Assembly: GCA_019775845.1 (NCBI GenBank)
Contig: JADQAV010000014.1
Location: 124,001 to 188,000 of the forward strand
Reading direction: 5' to 3'
Source: Myrmaecium sp. VS I D KN 1
Taxonomy: Eukaryota; Ascomycota; Dothideomycetes; Valsariales; Valsariaceae
Length of the DNA stretch: 64,000 nucleotides
The notes below the pieces were generated by a model. It saw only the letters and a list, made by a program, of their open reading frames with translations, did no database searches and was not told the DNA's origin. This document shows, one piece after another, positions 1 to 13,300 of the stretch (position 1 is the first letter of the stretch; every line of letters begins with the position of its first letter). The position numbers and the translations under genes are program-made.

Positions 1-63
1 ATATATAGCTGCCGCTTAAGTAGATTATTTATTTTTAATTTTTCTAAGGATTAAAATCTGGGG

Positions 64-520
64 TTTTCAGATTTCCCCACCTCTTGCTTAGAATCCTCCT
101 ACCTCGCTTAGAATATTCTCTTAATATTATTAAAAAATTAATAATTTATTTTAGCCGCGCTTAAATTCTTTTAAAATTAGTATATAAATACTAAATATTA
201 TCTATTATAATATACTAGATTTATATTACTACCCTATAGGGAACGAATTTATTATTAATTTATTTAGATTTAATATCTAGGATTTTCCTCTTTCTCGCTT
301 AAAATCCTCCCCCTTAAGCCTCTCTTACTTAGAACTATTCTCTTAAGAATCTTAAAAAATTAATAACTCCGCGCTTAAATTTTTTAATAATTAATATATA
401 GATACTAGATACTGTCTATTATAATATATTAGATTTATCTTACTGCCCCGTAAGAAAAGAATCTATAATTAATTTATTTAGATTTAATATTTAAGATTTT
501 ACCTTAGAAACCCCTCCCTT
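64..520. repeat. 214-bp direct tandem repeat, two copies plus a partial third
   Basis: The segments at about 64-277 and 278-491 align at a constant offset of 214 bases. The word CCGCGC occurs at 155 and 369, CTATTATAATATA at 202 and 416, and TATTTAGATT at 261 and 475. A third copy begins at about 492 and fades. Each unit has a CCTC-rich start and an AT-rich body. The copies differ mainly by transitions, as expected if RIP acted after the duplication. Confidence 0.75.
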
Positions 521-647
521 ACTTATATATTAGTACTAAAAATAGCTATTAAGAATTAAAAATATTATTAAAATAAGAAGAATAAAGTAATATAAATATA
601 TATCTATAAATATAAGAGAGATAGAGGTTATAAATAAATTTAAAAGG

Positions 648-762
648 TAATAAAAATAATAGAAATAATAGAAATAATAAAAATAATAAAAATAATAAAA
701 ATAATAAAAATAATAAGAATAATAAGAATAATAAAAATGATAAAAATAATAAAAATAATAAT
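648..762. repeat. AAT/AAAAT-type microsatellite
   Basis: A run of AATAATAAAA-like units with occasional G substitutions, inside the AT-rich block. Confidence 0.85.
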
Positions 763-3700
763 GAAAAATCTAGAAAAATCCTAACAAATCGGTAAAAATC
801 GGTAAAAATCCGGGATTATCGGAAATATATCGGCTAAATTTTTAGCAGCTAAAACCCGACCTATACTAAATCCTCCCTACTAAAACCTAACTTAAAATAA
901 AAAAATAGGAGCTCTACTAACTAGAAAACCCGACGGGCTTTAGCTAGTATAAGTTAACTAACTAAAAGAGCTACCCTAACTTATATATAGCCCCTAGTTA
1001 AAACTTCTTATATAGTCTTATTTATATCTACGTATCTGCGTTTAGTAGTTTATTATATATTAATAGCCTACTACGTACTAGTAGTATTATTAGTAGTATA
1101 GCTAGAAGTCTCTTCCTACTACGTACCGGTAGCTTCTTCTCCCTATATACTAGTAGCCTCTTCTCCCTATATATATTTATATATAGCTTTATATATACTA
1201 GTAGCTCTATTATTCGCTCTAGTAGGATCTTTATATTATATACTTTATATTATATTATTAATAAATATATCTATAAAGTTATTATTTAGTTTATTCGCGC
1301 CCTTAGTCTTAGTTTATTAGGAGGGGAATACGTGCTATAAATCGCTAATATATATATCTTACTATAGCGCGAATATATTCTATATATCTACTATATTATA
1401 TATTTACTATAGGTTAAGAATAGACGGGCCGAATATATTATATATAGCCTAGCTTATATATTATAAAGTAGAAGTAGGAGGAGGCCTAGTAATAAATAGT
1501 ATACTAGTTCTTAATTTATTTATTATTTCTAAGTAATTTAGTTACTAATAATCTTATCTATAATACCTAAGACCTTATATAACTATTTAATAATATTAAT
1601 AAGGCTATTTACAGCCTCTATAAATAATTCCGGAGAGAACTATATAACCTAGTCCTTAAATTTACTAATAGTATTATTAACTATAAACTTAAAATTCCTT
1701 ATAAATACGTAGAGATCTTTAATATCTTTACTATATTTATCCTATTTATTAATTATTTAGACGGTTATTATATATATATTAATAGTACTAGTTTTAATTA
1801 TAGCGAGCGCTTTTATTAGTTAACCCTACGGGTTTACTAGATTATAATAGAGTTACTTATTTTTTATTATAATAGCCTCTACTTTATATATTATATCGTA
1901 GATATACGTATAAATATTTATTATATTATTACTGCGACTAGTAGTATTAGCCGATATCTTAATATAATAAAACTCTTCTATAATATAAGTAATATCCTTA
2001 TAGAACTTACTATTAGTTAGTAACTATATACCCTTCTTATATAACTTAAGTAATATATTATTACCCGCTGTAGCTTCCGACTGCGTTAAGACCCCTTTAA
2101 TAAAACTATTAAGGTTAGTATAATATCTTTTAAAGCTATATATTAATACTCTTATTAAGGCTAGCTTAGCCGCTGTACGCGTATATTTAATATTAATATT
2201 TATATAGGAAATAGTATTATCGGTCTATTACTACTAAGTAGCCTATTTAACTAGTATATTCTGAATTTTTATTAGCGCGCGCTAATTTCTAATATTACTA
2301 AGTAGTACTAGTAGCTTATTAAATTCCGGTTTTAATAAAGCTAAGTATACTTCTTTTAGTTTCTACTTCTTCGGCTGCGGCGCAGGCGTAGAGGGTATAG
2401 TAAGTATATAAGATATAGAAGGCGCCGCCCTCTTCTTTATATAAGGTATAGTAACTAGTATAAGTATAGTAGGCGGTATAGGCGTAGATATTATAGCTAT
2501 TATAATTAATATAGTAATAGCCTTCCTCTTCCTCTTTATTTTAGTAGGTATTTAGCTCTTTAGGTATATTTTTCTCTTTATAATTATATTTAGTAGTTTA
2601 ACTAACGCCTATATAAAAGCTACCTTACCCTTCTTCTTCTTAGAAGTAGTTATAGCCGGGGCCGTAGCTACGGCCTATAAAGTCTTACTTAGCTTATAGT
2701 TAATATAACTACTTTATACTAAAGCGTAATATCTAGCGTATATTTTTCTAAGCTAGATACTAGCTTAGTAAAAGTTATTATAATATATATATTATATATA
2801 GCTTTTAATATAGTACTTAGAGTAAAGGATCGCCCGCTTTATACTATATACGCCCTTAATATATAGATAATATATAATATATATCTTATATTTATTTAAT
2901 ATAGCTAGCTACTAAGTATACGCCTTATAGAAGTAATCGTACGGGTAATTTACGAGCGGATAAAACTACGTAATACTTAATAATTTCTTTAAATTTACGC
3001 GGATTAGCTTAAGTAGTTTAATATATACTAGATTAAATACCTTACTCTCCTCCTTATAGTTATTATTATTACCTTCTTTATTATAGCTCTTTTTAGCGCT
3101 ACTATTATTATTACTAGTATTAGTAGTATTAGTAATATACTTAAGATAGTTCTTAATATTACTTATAACTAAGTTATTTAAGTAGGGACCTACCTTATAA
3201 TACCTACTAAAACTTATACTATAACTAATTAGTACGCGGCAGCGATAATATAATATAGATAACTTATATATTATAATTAATTTAAGATAAGAATAAACTA
3301 TAGAATACGCGACTTAATACTTAATATTTAGTTAATAGTTAAGGTATTATAACTACGGGTATAATTATATATAAATAGAAGGAGCGTATTAAAATTATAA
3401 TACTAGTAAAAGTAGAGCGCGCTATAAAGAATAATCTAGTATTAAAATTAATTACGTATACTTATAGATAACTCTACTATAAGGATAGTAGTATAAGAAG
3501 GTTAGTAAACTAGTAAAGTTATATATATATATAGGCGACTAGATACGGTATATATAATATAGCTAATATACTAACTATATAATATATTATATATACTTAT
3601 ATACTACTTATCTATCTATATATCCGCCGCCTCTTATTACTATTTAGTAACGTAATAGTATTTATAGTAATTCCTAATAGTAGTATATAATTTAAAGGCT

Positions 3701-6470
3701 ACGTACTACTAAGTATAACTAGTAATACCTTGCCGGGTATTAATAGTATAAGTATATTAATATATATAAATAAGGTACGAGGGCGCCTCTATAAGAACAG
3801 CAGTATAAGTATTAGCTACTTATTATTCTATAGTAATAGCTTTAGATACTATGCTATATCTATATTATAATAACTATATATAATATAGAGCTCCTATTAA
3901 ATAAGCGAGATAAGGTTATTAGAATTATTACTTAATATTAAGAGATCCTAGCTATATATACTATAGTAGAGTAAGTCTCTATTTATAATATCCGCTAAAT
4001 ACTAATAGATTTCCTATACTAGCTCGTCCGTTATTACTAGCTTATTATTTATAATAAATAGTAAGTTTATAAGAGCTTAATCTACCTATTTACTAAGCTA
4101 TACCTATACGGATATAAATATAGGTATTAGCGAGTTAGATATACTACTAGTACTATACTTTAGTAGGATATTATAATTAGTAAGTTAATTATATACCTTA
4201 TTATAATTTAAATAATACCGGTCTACTAGAACTAACTATATTATACTATTAATAGTCTCTACTTTATAAAATATCTTTAACTATAATATATATAGATAGC
4301 TAGATATATTTATAAACTTATATATTATATTTAGTAGCTTATTATAACGCTCTAGAAGTATTCTTATAGCTATTAATTTTTTATCCGTATTATATATACT
4401 CGCGGAACCCGGTATATAAAGTTCTAATTTAAGTAATACGCCCTCCTCCTTAATCTTATATATATATAGAAGCGTATTATTAGATAAGTTATTATTAGAG
4501 GATATAATTAAAGAGGCCCCTAATATTTTATTACTTAAGGAAATCTCTTATATAGGGCCTTTTATATAGTTATCTATTATAGATACTTCTTAGCTAAGCT
4601 AACTTAAATATAGTACTTATTATAAAAGCAGCTATAATTACTTTCCGCGTATAGTAGAAGTTAAGATATATTTATTATAAGTTAGTATATACTTACCGCG
4701 AGTCTAGCTCTTAAGAATAAGATATACCTCTTTAATTATACTAGTAGTATAAGCGGCTTATCTTTATTACTATTAAGTTATTACAGCGCTAGGCGTACGT
4801 ATTACGCTAAATTATATTATATAAGAAGTATTAGGGATATCTGCGCTATTCGCTAGGATATTAAAATAAATAAGGATATAAATTATTATACTACTTTTTA
4901 ACTCTATATATATATATATACGCTTTATTAAATTTTATATATATTAAGTAGAGCTATTATATAGTAGTAGTAGCTCCCTAAGGTATATAACTATATATTA
5001 TAAGCTAATATTATAATACGTCTATATACTCCCTTACTTTATATTTATTATTAATAAAGATTAGTATCTTCTTAATTTATAGTAGTATAGGGGCCTACTA
5101 CAGGTATATACCTAGACTTTTATCTAGCTATATATCCTCGATAATAAAGAAGAATATATTAAATATATAAATACTCCTACTCTTAATAAACTCGCGTATA
5201 ATAACTAACTCTAGTTAATTAATACTTATAAATATATCTAGATTTTAGTACGTAAGGTTATTAAGTATCGTTATATAAATAAACTATAAGATAGGACTAA
5301 GGATATTATATAAATTATATAGCTATATATACTCCTTCTAGAACGTAGTCCTCTATATATAAATATAATATACCTCGTCTATAATAACGCACTATATATA
5401 TATATAGAAGATAGGATTATAAATAATAGATCGGAACTTCGCGCCTATAATCTACTTTAGGGACGTTAATATATATATATATATATAGCGACCCTTATAA
5501 ATATTAAAAATTAACCTAGTAGAAATAGTATATATAGTAATATAAATAAACTTCGCGCTTAAAAGCTACCTAATATTTATTATTTAGTCTTTACCTATTA
5601 TATTTAGAGGAAGAATTACTAGTATAATACTCCTATATATTAGTAATAAAATACTTTATATTATTATATTCTTACTAAAACTAGTATATATAACTAGAAG
5701 TAGATCTATATATTAGAAGACTAACTACTATAAATACTTTAATTATTCTAACTAAGATATATATAAATATAGCTCCGCGAGTACTATATAAATAACTTAT
5801 TTTTATATATCCTTATTAGTATAATATATATTTAAGATAGTCTCTTAATATACTTATATATACTTATCTTTCTTTAAGTAAGTACTTATACGCGTAACTT
5901 AATCGCGCTACTAAGGTACTATATATTTCTTAAAAAGCTTATTATTCTTTCTCTTCTAGTCTAGCTATATAGTAGTATAATATAGTACTACTTAGTATTT
6001 AGGAAACTCGCTACTAGTATACTCTAAACTATATAATTTATATATAATACGCCTAAAATAAGTTTAGAAGCTTATTTTATAGCTATAAGTAAAGCGACTT
6101 ATATAGTTATATATATTAATACTTATATTATAGTAGTATACTTAAGGGGGAGCTAAAGGATAGAAATTATAATACGCTTCCTAGTCTATTATATATTTTC
6201 TAAAGTATACTATTTTAAAACTTAGCGCTTTTAACTTATACGTTATTTAAGAGATATTTATATTAATAAATAGAGCGAAATTATATCTAAATTTAATATA
6301 GACTTAAGTATATACTATACTATAGTTATAATATAATAATACGCTAAATATATATATACGCGTTAGAAAGAGAGTATCTATTCTATAAATACGCGCTAAA
6401 AGCTCTTAGACCTAATTTCGTATAGCGGAGCGGCGGTACTTTATTCTAAGAAAGTAGGTCTAAGCGTGCT

Positions 6471-6803
6471 AAGGTAAGGAGAGTCCGTGGAGATATTATA
6501 GTAAATAATCATGATGCTCTAGATCCATATGAATATCAACTGCAAACCGTCCCACCGGCAAGACACGGCTATCATCCCCCATCGTTAATTAATCACGGAT
6601 GGACGGGACCGCCAGGCAGTCAAGGTTTTTCAGCCTTGTGGGGACCTGAGGCGACTAGGCAGACCTCTGTGCTCTTTGATGCCTTGGCTGCCTCGGCTGC
6701 TTGCCTGCCTGCCTGCCTTCCCGTGCCTCTCCCTCTCTATCAACACAGACAATCTCTTGGTAGAGGAGAATAGCGGTGTTTAGTAGGACTAAATACCGCC
6801 GTG
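6471..6803 (+). promoter_or_regulatory. Upstream region and 5' leader of the DPP III gene
   Basis: About 330 bp of normal-composition DNA lies between the RIP block and the first ATG of the DPP III transcript. It contains a GCCTGCCTGCCTGCC run (about 6701-6718) followed by a pyrimidine-rich CCCTCTCTAT tract, typical of fungal 5' leaders. I see no convincing TATA box. Confidence 0.4.
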
Positions 6804-7100
6804 ATGCAGCGTCTCCGTTCGTTCAACTGGGCGCTACCGAGACAGGCACGTCAGGGTCTTGCCAGGGGCCCGCTGGCACCTTGCCCCGCCGCAGCTGTTC
6901 ACCTCCACCTCCGCCACCACCTCCACCTCCAGGCTGCACCAGCTACACCTCCATCCTCACCACAACCCCTTCTCACCACCGCCTCCTTGTCCTCACCTCT
7001 CTCTCGACCTCTCTCCCGTTCTTCCTCTTCCACCGCCCACAGCTTCCCCAACCTCATCAACACCCGACGACAGCTGCACACGCAGAACAAGGCCGCCGCC
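6804..7100 (+). other. Possible mitochondrial presequence encoded upstream of the DPP III core start
   Basis: An ATG at 6804 opens a 99-codon extension in the same frame as the DPP III start at 7101. The extension has no Asp or Glu. It begins MQRLRSFNWALPRQARQG, an arginine-rich amphipathic-looking start, and ends in a TRRQLHTQN stretch with arginines placed like a processing-peptidase site. This is what a mitochondrial targeting sequence looks like. A transcript starting upstream of 6804 would give an 814-aa organellar form, while leaky scanning or a later start would give the 715-aa cytosolic form. The dual-form idea is inference: the segment could also be an untranslated leader that happens to be open. 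Confidence 0.45.
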
Positions 7101-9333
7101 ATGGATCCCGAAACCCTCAAGCACTTCCTCGCCGACAGCCCGCCCACCGTCGTCCCCTTGGCCATCAAGCCTCACTTCGATGCCCTCACCGACAAGGAGA
7201 AGCTCTACGCTCACTGGATCTCCATGTAGGCCGCTCTTCCTTCCTCACCGCGGCATCGCCCAGTCACGTCCCCCACCAACCACTAACCCACCTCTCCTCT
7301 CGATTCACAGCGCCTGCTTCGCCGGCTCCCGCATCGTCCTCCGCCAAGTCTCGCCCTCCTCCGAGCCAATCTTTGATCTCATCATTGCCCTGCACAAGCA
7401 CAGCAACGGCGACTGGTCTCGCCTCGCACAGCAAGCCGGCCTCTCCGACGACGACGTTCGCGAGTTCCTCAACTACGCCGCGCAGTTCCTCGGCAACCTC
7501 GGCAACTACAAGTCCTTCGGCGACGTCAAGTTCGTGCCGCGGATCGAGGCGGCCAAGATCAAGGCGCTGGCCGGCGTGAGCCCCGAGACGGCCGCGCTGT
7601 ACGAGCGCATCGAGCAGGCGGCGGACGGAGGGGTGGGACCCACGGCGAAGGTGGAGGGCATGCATTTGGGCTACCCGAGCGACGGACATCTGAGCACTTA
7701 CTACCCGGACTCGCCGGACATTACCAAGGAGGAGATTGACGGTGTGAGCAACTTCTTGGAGGCCAAGGGCTTCTTGCCTGAGAACACGCGGGTGCGAAAG
7801 ACAAGCGGTGGGGATTTCGAGGTGCTGATCGCCAGCGCGCAGACGGAGGTGGGGGAGGCTGAACGGGATGTGAAGGAAACGGAGTGGGTCTTACAAGAGG
7901 GCGGTCTCAAAGGGAAGAAGCTGCGCTTGGTGTATGGCGACTACAAGGAAGAGATGAAGAAGGTAGCCGACGCTCTGGAGCAAGCGGCGAAGTATGCGGC
8001 AAACGACACGCAGAAGAAGATGTTGGAGGAGTACGTGAAGAGCTTCCGGACGGGCTCGCTGTTGGCGTTCAAAGAGAGCCAGCGGTATTGGATTCGGGAC
8101 AAGGGTCCGAGTGTCGAGGCGGACATCGGCTTCATCGAGACGTACCGCGACCCGCACGGCATCCGCGGCGAATGGGAGGGCTTCGTGGCCATGGTGAACA
8201 AGGAGCGGACGCGGGCGTTCGGCAAACTGGTGGAGGCGGCACCGAAGCTGATCCCCCGCTTGCCCTGGGACAAGGAGTTCGAGAAGGACAACTTCCTCAG
8301 CCCGGACTTCACCTCGTTGGAGGTGCTGACGTTCGCGGGAAGCGGCATCCCTGCCGGCATCAACATCCCGAACTACGACGACATCCGCCAGACCGAGGGC
8401 TTCAAGAACGTTTCCCTCGGCAACGTGCTCTCCGCCAAAGCCCCCAACGAGCCCATCCCCTTCATCAAGGCGAGCGACGACGAGCTCTACCGCCGCTGCC
8501 GCGACGACGCCTTCGAGGTCCAAGTCGGCCTCCACGAACTCCTCGGCCACGGATGCGGCAAGCTGCTCCAGGAAACCTCCCCGGGGCAGTTCAACTTCGA
8601 CATCAACAACCCGCCCATCTCCCCCCTCACCGGCAAGCCGATCACCTCCTGGTACAAGCCCGGTCAGACATGGGGCTCCGTCTTCGGGCCCATGGCCGGC
8701 TCCTACGAGGAATGCCGCGCTGAGTGCGTGGCCATGTACCTCGCCTGCTCCTTCGACATCCTGCACATCTTCGGCTTCGGCGACGGGACGGAGGACCTCC
8801 ACGGGCCCGCCGGCGACATCCTCTACGCCGCCTACCTCTCCATGGCGCGGGCCGGCGTCGCGGCCCTCGAGTTCTGGGACCCGACCGCCCGCCGCTGGGG
8901 CCAGGCGCACATGCAAGCCCGCTTCAGCATCCTGCGCTGCTTCCTCGACGGCGCTGGGCCGGATTTCGCCTCCTTGGATTATACGCAGCCGGACCTCAGC
9001 GACCTCACCGTCCGCGTCGATCGCGCGCGCATCCTTGACCTGGGTCGTCCCGCCGTCGGCCGGTACCTCCAGCAGCTGCACGTCCTCAAGGCCACGGCGG
9101 ATTTGCCGGCCGCCACGGCCCTGTATGAGCGTCTCACGCATGTGGATGCGTTTTTTGAGCATCGCGTCCGGCCTGCGGTGCTTCGGCGGAAGACCCCGCG
9201 GAAGGTGTTTGTGCAGCCGAATACGGTGTTGGTCGGGGAGGGTGGTGCGGGGGATGTGGTCCCGGTGGTGCGGGAGTATGAGCCCACCCCCGAGGGAATG
9301 GTGAGGAGTTGGGTGGAGAGGGGGTATGTATAG
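7101..9333 (+). CDS. DPP3: Dipeptidyl peptidase III (M49 zinc metallopeptidase)
   Basis: Removes dipeptides from the N-terminus of short peptides; in other eukaryotes it is a mainly cytosolic enzyme of late protein turnover. Exons are 7101-7225 and 7311-9333, with an 85-nt GT..AG intron, giving 715 aa, the normal family length. The M49 zinc motif HELLGH lies at residues 450-455, matching the human numbering, and the second motif EECRAE at 508-513 supplies the third zinc ligand. Start 7101 has an ideal context (GCCGCCGCC before ATGG) and yields the standard N-terminus MDPETLKHFLADS. An upstream in-frame ATG at 6804 could add a mitochondrial presequence (separate entry). The second half of the gene is strongly GC-biased at third positions, which creates long antisense shadow frames. 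The gene is intact and lies only about 0.4-0.6 kb from the RIP block. Confidence 0.95.
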
Positions 9334-10386
9334 AGGAGGGATTGATGGGGTTGGGTTGTTGGTGGGATTGTTTATCATACTGATTCTTGTGGGATTACGG
9401 GATAGGTATGCTCCAGGTATGGGGGGGCGTGTGAGGGCGGGATTTGCATATAACGTAGCGTAGATATCTATCCAAGCGTATTAGACACCCCGAAGACTTT
9501 GTGAGGCGCGCCAGCTGCTACCGGGGATGCAAAAGTAGCGTTCACCAACAAAACCGCCATGGCAATCCCAGCGCTCAAAGGAGGAGGATGAGAATGGAAA
9601 CAACAAACACGCAAGCCTGGTATAATCTGACGCCCGAATCCGAAGAAAGGGCGAAAAAAAAGTTTGATATCTCGCAACGAGCACAACGATAGAGAAAAAG
9701 AGAGGAAGCAAAACAAGAGCGAAGAAACCGACCCAGTCCCCCTACCCACCCAAAAAACCCAGTAAAGCCATCCATCAGCCTACCTCCCACATGTACGCAG
9801 GTACGTACGCAGGCATGAACGAACGCACGAATGCGCACATGGTATGGTATGGTATGGTACCGCCATTTGCGCACGCTGGATTATACATCCCACCGGAATT
9901 TACCCCATCCCATCCTATCCCATCCCATCCATCCAGAGCTTCCTGGTTCAAAGACCGCGAGCCACCGTGCCACCTTCCAGCGAAAGAAGGAAGGGGGAAA
10001 GAGGAAAGGAACGACGAGCCTCGGTCGTGCGACGTGGGCAAGCTACGTTCCTAAGAGGAAGGAAGGGAGAAAGACGCAAGAAAAGTATATATATGAAAAA
10101 GAAGAGTGAAAAAAAGAATCATTTGACGGATGTCCTTCCGAGTGCGGTGCGGTACAGTGCATCACAGCGTTCTGGAGGGCGAAGAAGGAAAAAGGTAAAA
10201 ACACCAGCCAACAAAGCAAACGCCGAGAACTCGCAAGGGAACTAAAAGCCAATCAAACAAACGGTCGGGAGGGGGTATGAAAAACATGATCGACTTCCGG
10301 CGCGGCGTGAGGGGACGCAAGGAGAAAAGGAGAACACGAAAAAAGAGGAGGCAAAGAAGGCAAAGGGAGATGACGAAGAACCAAGC
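9334..10386. other. Convergent intergenic region, DPP III / kinesin
   Basis: About 1.05 kb between two convergent 3' ends. It holds a (GGTAT)4 run near 9840-9860, a CCCATCCCATCC tract near 9903-9933 and purine-rich stretches. No gene or structured RNA is recognised; the ORFs here are low-complexity. Confidence 0.6.
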
Positions 10387-13300
10387 CTAGAAGCAGTTGA
10401 GCGCGCTCTTCTTCTTCTTCTTGCTGTTGAGCGCGGCCATGCGGGCCTCGAGGTTCGCCCGCTCGGCCTCCACGCGCATCCGCGCGTTCCGCTCCTCCTC
10501 GACGGCCTGGAGCGAGTGCCGGACCTGACTCTTCTCCTTGCGCATCACCTCGAGCTCCTCTTCCAGGCCGATGCACTTCTTCTTCCACGCCTCCATCTCG
10601 CCCTTGACCTTGTTGCTGGAGGCCTCGAGGTCGGTCAAGGCTTCCTCTAGCGTGGCGGTCAGCTGCTTCTCGGCGAAGAGGTGCTTCTCGATGGTTCGGA
10701 TGCGGGCCTCTTGTTCCTCGACCAGCTGTGCCTGCGCGATGTCCCTGCTCTGGTGTCGTGAGCCGGGCGGCGACGGCCCGTTCGCCGGCACAGACACGGC
10801 CGGTGGACTCCCTGGCGGTAGAGGCGGGAGAGGAATGGCTGGCGGTGGCGAAGGCAGGGAAGTGTGCGAGGTGCTCTTCCTCAGGTTTGAGTTCGAAGAA
10901 TCGGAGCATCGAAGCGCAGCGGCGTCGCGCGGATCGAGAGACTCGCGGTGCGAATGACGCCTGACATCGCCCAGCTGGGACTCGAGTAGCGCGATCTTCG
11001 CCCGAGATTCCTCAAGCTCGCGCCCGAGCTCCATCTGTGCTTGAAGAGCTTCATCAAGCTGCATTTGACGTTCCGATTGCAGAGCCGACAGTCGGTTATT
11101 CGCCGCTTGATGCTGATCGTAATTTGAGTTCAGCTGGTCTTCCAACTCCTCCACGAGGCGGGAGCTCTTCTTTTCCTTCTCGCTGATCCGCTCGAGTTCA
11201 CGTAGTGTCTCCTCGTTGATCATCTTCAGTTCTCCAACCTTGGCCTCAAGTTGTTTGACATTGGATCTTGCGCTTTCCAATTCATCTCTTGCTTGCTTGA
11301 GCTGCTGCGTTGCGTGATCGTGCTTTGCAAGGAGCTCTTTGCGTTCAAAGACGAGAGCTTCGATCTGGGACTGCACCGTCTCCGCATCCGTCTCCTCGTT
11401 CAGAGCAGCAGAGATACCCTTGAGCATGGTGACCATCTCAGTCTCGGCGCGGACAAGCTCTGCTTTTAGCGTTGAGGCTGACTCCTCGTGCTGTGCCTGA
11501 GCTTGGGCAAGCTGTTCTTGCAGGGCAGCAGCAGCATCCTGATACTCGGCCAACTGAGCAGTAAGCCTCCGGTTGGCCTCCTCGTGCTCGGCTAGCATGT
11601 CTTCGATTTCTTGCGAATGAGACTCCTGAAGAGAATGTAGCCCTTGTTCGTGGAGTGAGATGGCAGCTCGGTTTTGCTCAAGTTGGCGCTCCATGTTCGC
11701 TAGAAGATCGCGGTGAGTCTGCAGCTCTTTCTCGGTCAACTCCCGTGACTTGGCGTCATTTTCCACCTGCAGGAGAATGTTGGCGTGTGACCTCTCAAGA
11801 TCTGCAAAGAGAGTTGCATTCCTGATGGCAGTGGCCTTGTGCTGCTCCACCTCTCTCTGCAAAGCTTCGACCATGCTGTCATGCTTAGCAGCCTCATCAA
11901 CAGCCTGCCCACCTGACAAATCCCGTGACCTGAAGAATTCCTGCTGTTGAACTTGCGCCTTGCGCAGAGATTCCTCGAGGTCCGTGATAGTGCTAAGGAG
12001 CTGCGATTCAGAGGCTTTAGCGGATTCCATGACAGCTTTGTGCTTCGACTTCCAGTCTGACACCTCCTTCTCTAACTGCAACAACCGGTAGCTATCCTCC
12101 TCAGCCTCCGGAATGTCACCAAGCTCCTTATCCACACCAGCATCGGCTGCCGGAGTGATGGGGAAAGTTCCAGGAAGAGGTGATAGCTGGTCCGGACTAC
12201 TGCTGTTACGGGAACGAGACTCGGTCGGAGTCATTTGATGGGCGTCCAGAGATGCCTTGAGGCCCTCAATCTGGTCCTGCAGTTCCTGCTCTCGGCTTGC
12301 GTGGGCCTGTTTGAGGAGTCTCAAAGTGTTCTCGCTTTCGAGAAGCTGATTCTGCATGGACGACACCATTGTCATATCCATGGGAGACGATGCCTTCAAG
12401 CTTGACCGTTCACGGGTGAGGCCCGAGATGATTGCCATCTTGCTTTCCATTTCCTTGCGAGTGGAAGCAATCTCAGCTTCCAGAGCCTGCACACGTTCGG
12501 TCCTAATATGCAGCTCCGTCATGATGGCGTTAAGGTTCAACTCGACATTCTGGATGACTTCGGGTTGATTCTCGAGGTACTCAAGTACCAGATTGCGCAG
12601 AGATGCAAAAGATCGGTTGGCCCTATCGATGTTCATGGCGTTCTGGCTAGATTTTCGTCGGATAACGTGAGCGGTGGGCGATTCAGGTCGAGTCATCTGT
12701 GCCTTCTTTACTTCCGACTTAAGCTCTTCGACGTAGTCCAGGGTATCTTGGTGCTTCTCCTGCAATTCATCGTAATGGCGGCTCAACTCGGCCATATGCT
12801 CTTCCTTCTCGAGGTTAAGTCTCCGCAAGACTTCCATCTCCTGAGCAAGTAATTCCTGTTTCTGTATAAGGTACTCCTCTGCAGCAACCGCCTTCTGCTG
12901 TGCGGTTTCAGCATCAGATGTGTCTGTTGTAGAGATATCCCCCGTGACCGAGGTACTGGTGGATTCCCCAACTAAGGACAATTCCGACGATAAGGTACGC
13001 GAGGATGAAGGTTGTCCATCCTCTTCTCTTAATCCATTCATCCCCGCGTCCGCTAAAAAAGACGTTGGCCTTGAAGATGACACTGATTGAACAGCACGAT
13101 GAGCGCCCGGTCTACGGGCTTCATCGACGGCATCTTGCAGCTCCTGTAACGTCTTCAGAGCAACCTCATACTTTCTCATAAGATCCTCATGCTCATTAAC
13201 CGTATTCTCATGCTCTACCCGCAAATTGAAGAGTTCTTGGGTGACAGTGTCCAACTTATCAGCGATCACCTCAGATTGCCCATGGCTTCCAGCTTCCTCG

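Larger units (their letters stand above)
1..6470. repeat. RIP-saturated AT-rich repeat block
   Basis: Extremely AT-rich sequence dominated by TA, TAT and AGTA words. Many 60-base lines contain no CA or TG dinucleotide at all (for example those starting at 1501, 3001, 3061 and 4021), whereas CG survives in islands such as GCGCGC. Exhaustion of CpA/TpG with gain of TpA is the known mark of repeat-induced point mutation in Pezizomycotina. No usable reading frame survives. Scattered GC-richer patches (about 2350-2700) suggest a former coding repeat, but I cannot assign a transposon family. Best read as an old, thoroughly mutated transposon nest, probably heterochromatic. The change to GC-rich single-copy sequence is abrupt, at about 6,430-6,500. 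Confidence 0.9.

Noticed and set aside
7891-9378. 495-codon open frame antisense to DPP III
   Set aside because: Shadow of strong GC3 bias in the true gene; no domain, His/Arg/Gly-rich content, and it covers the catalytic exon.
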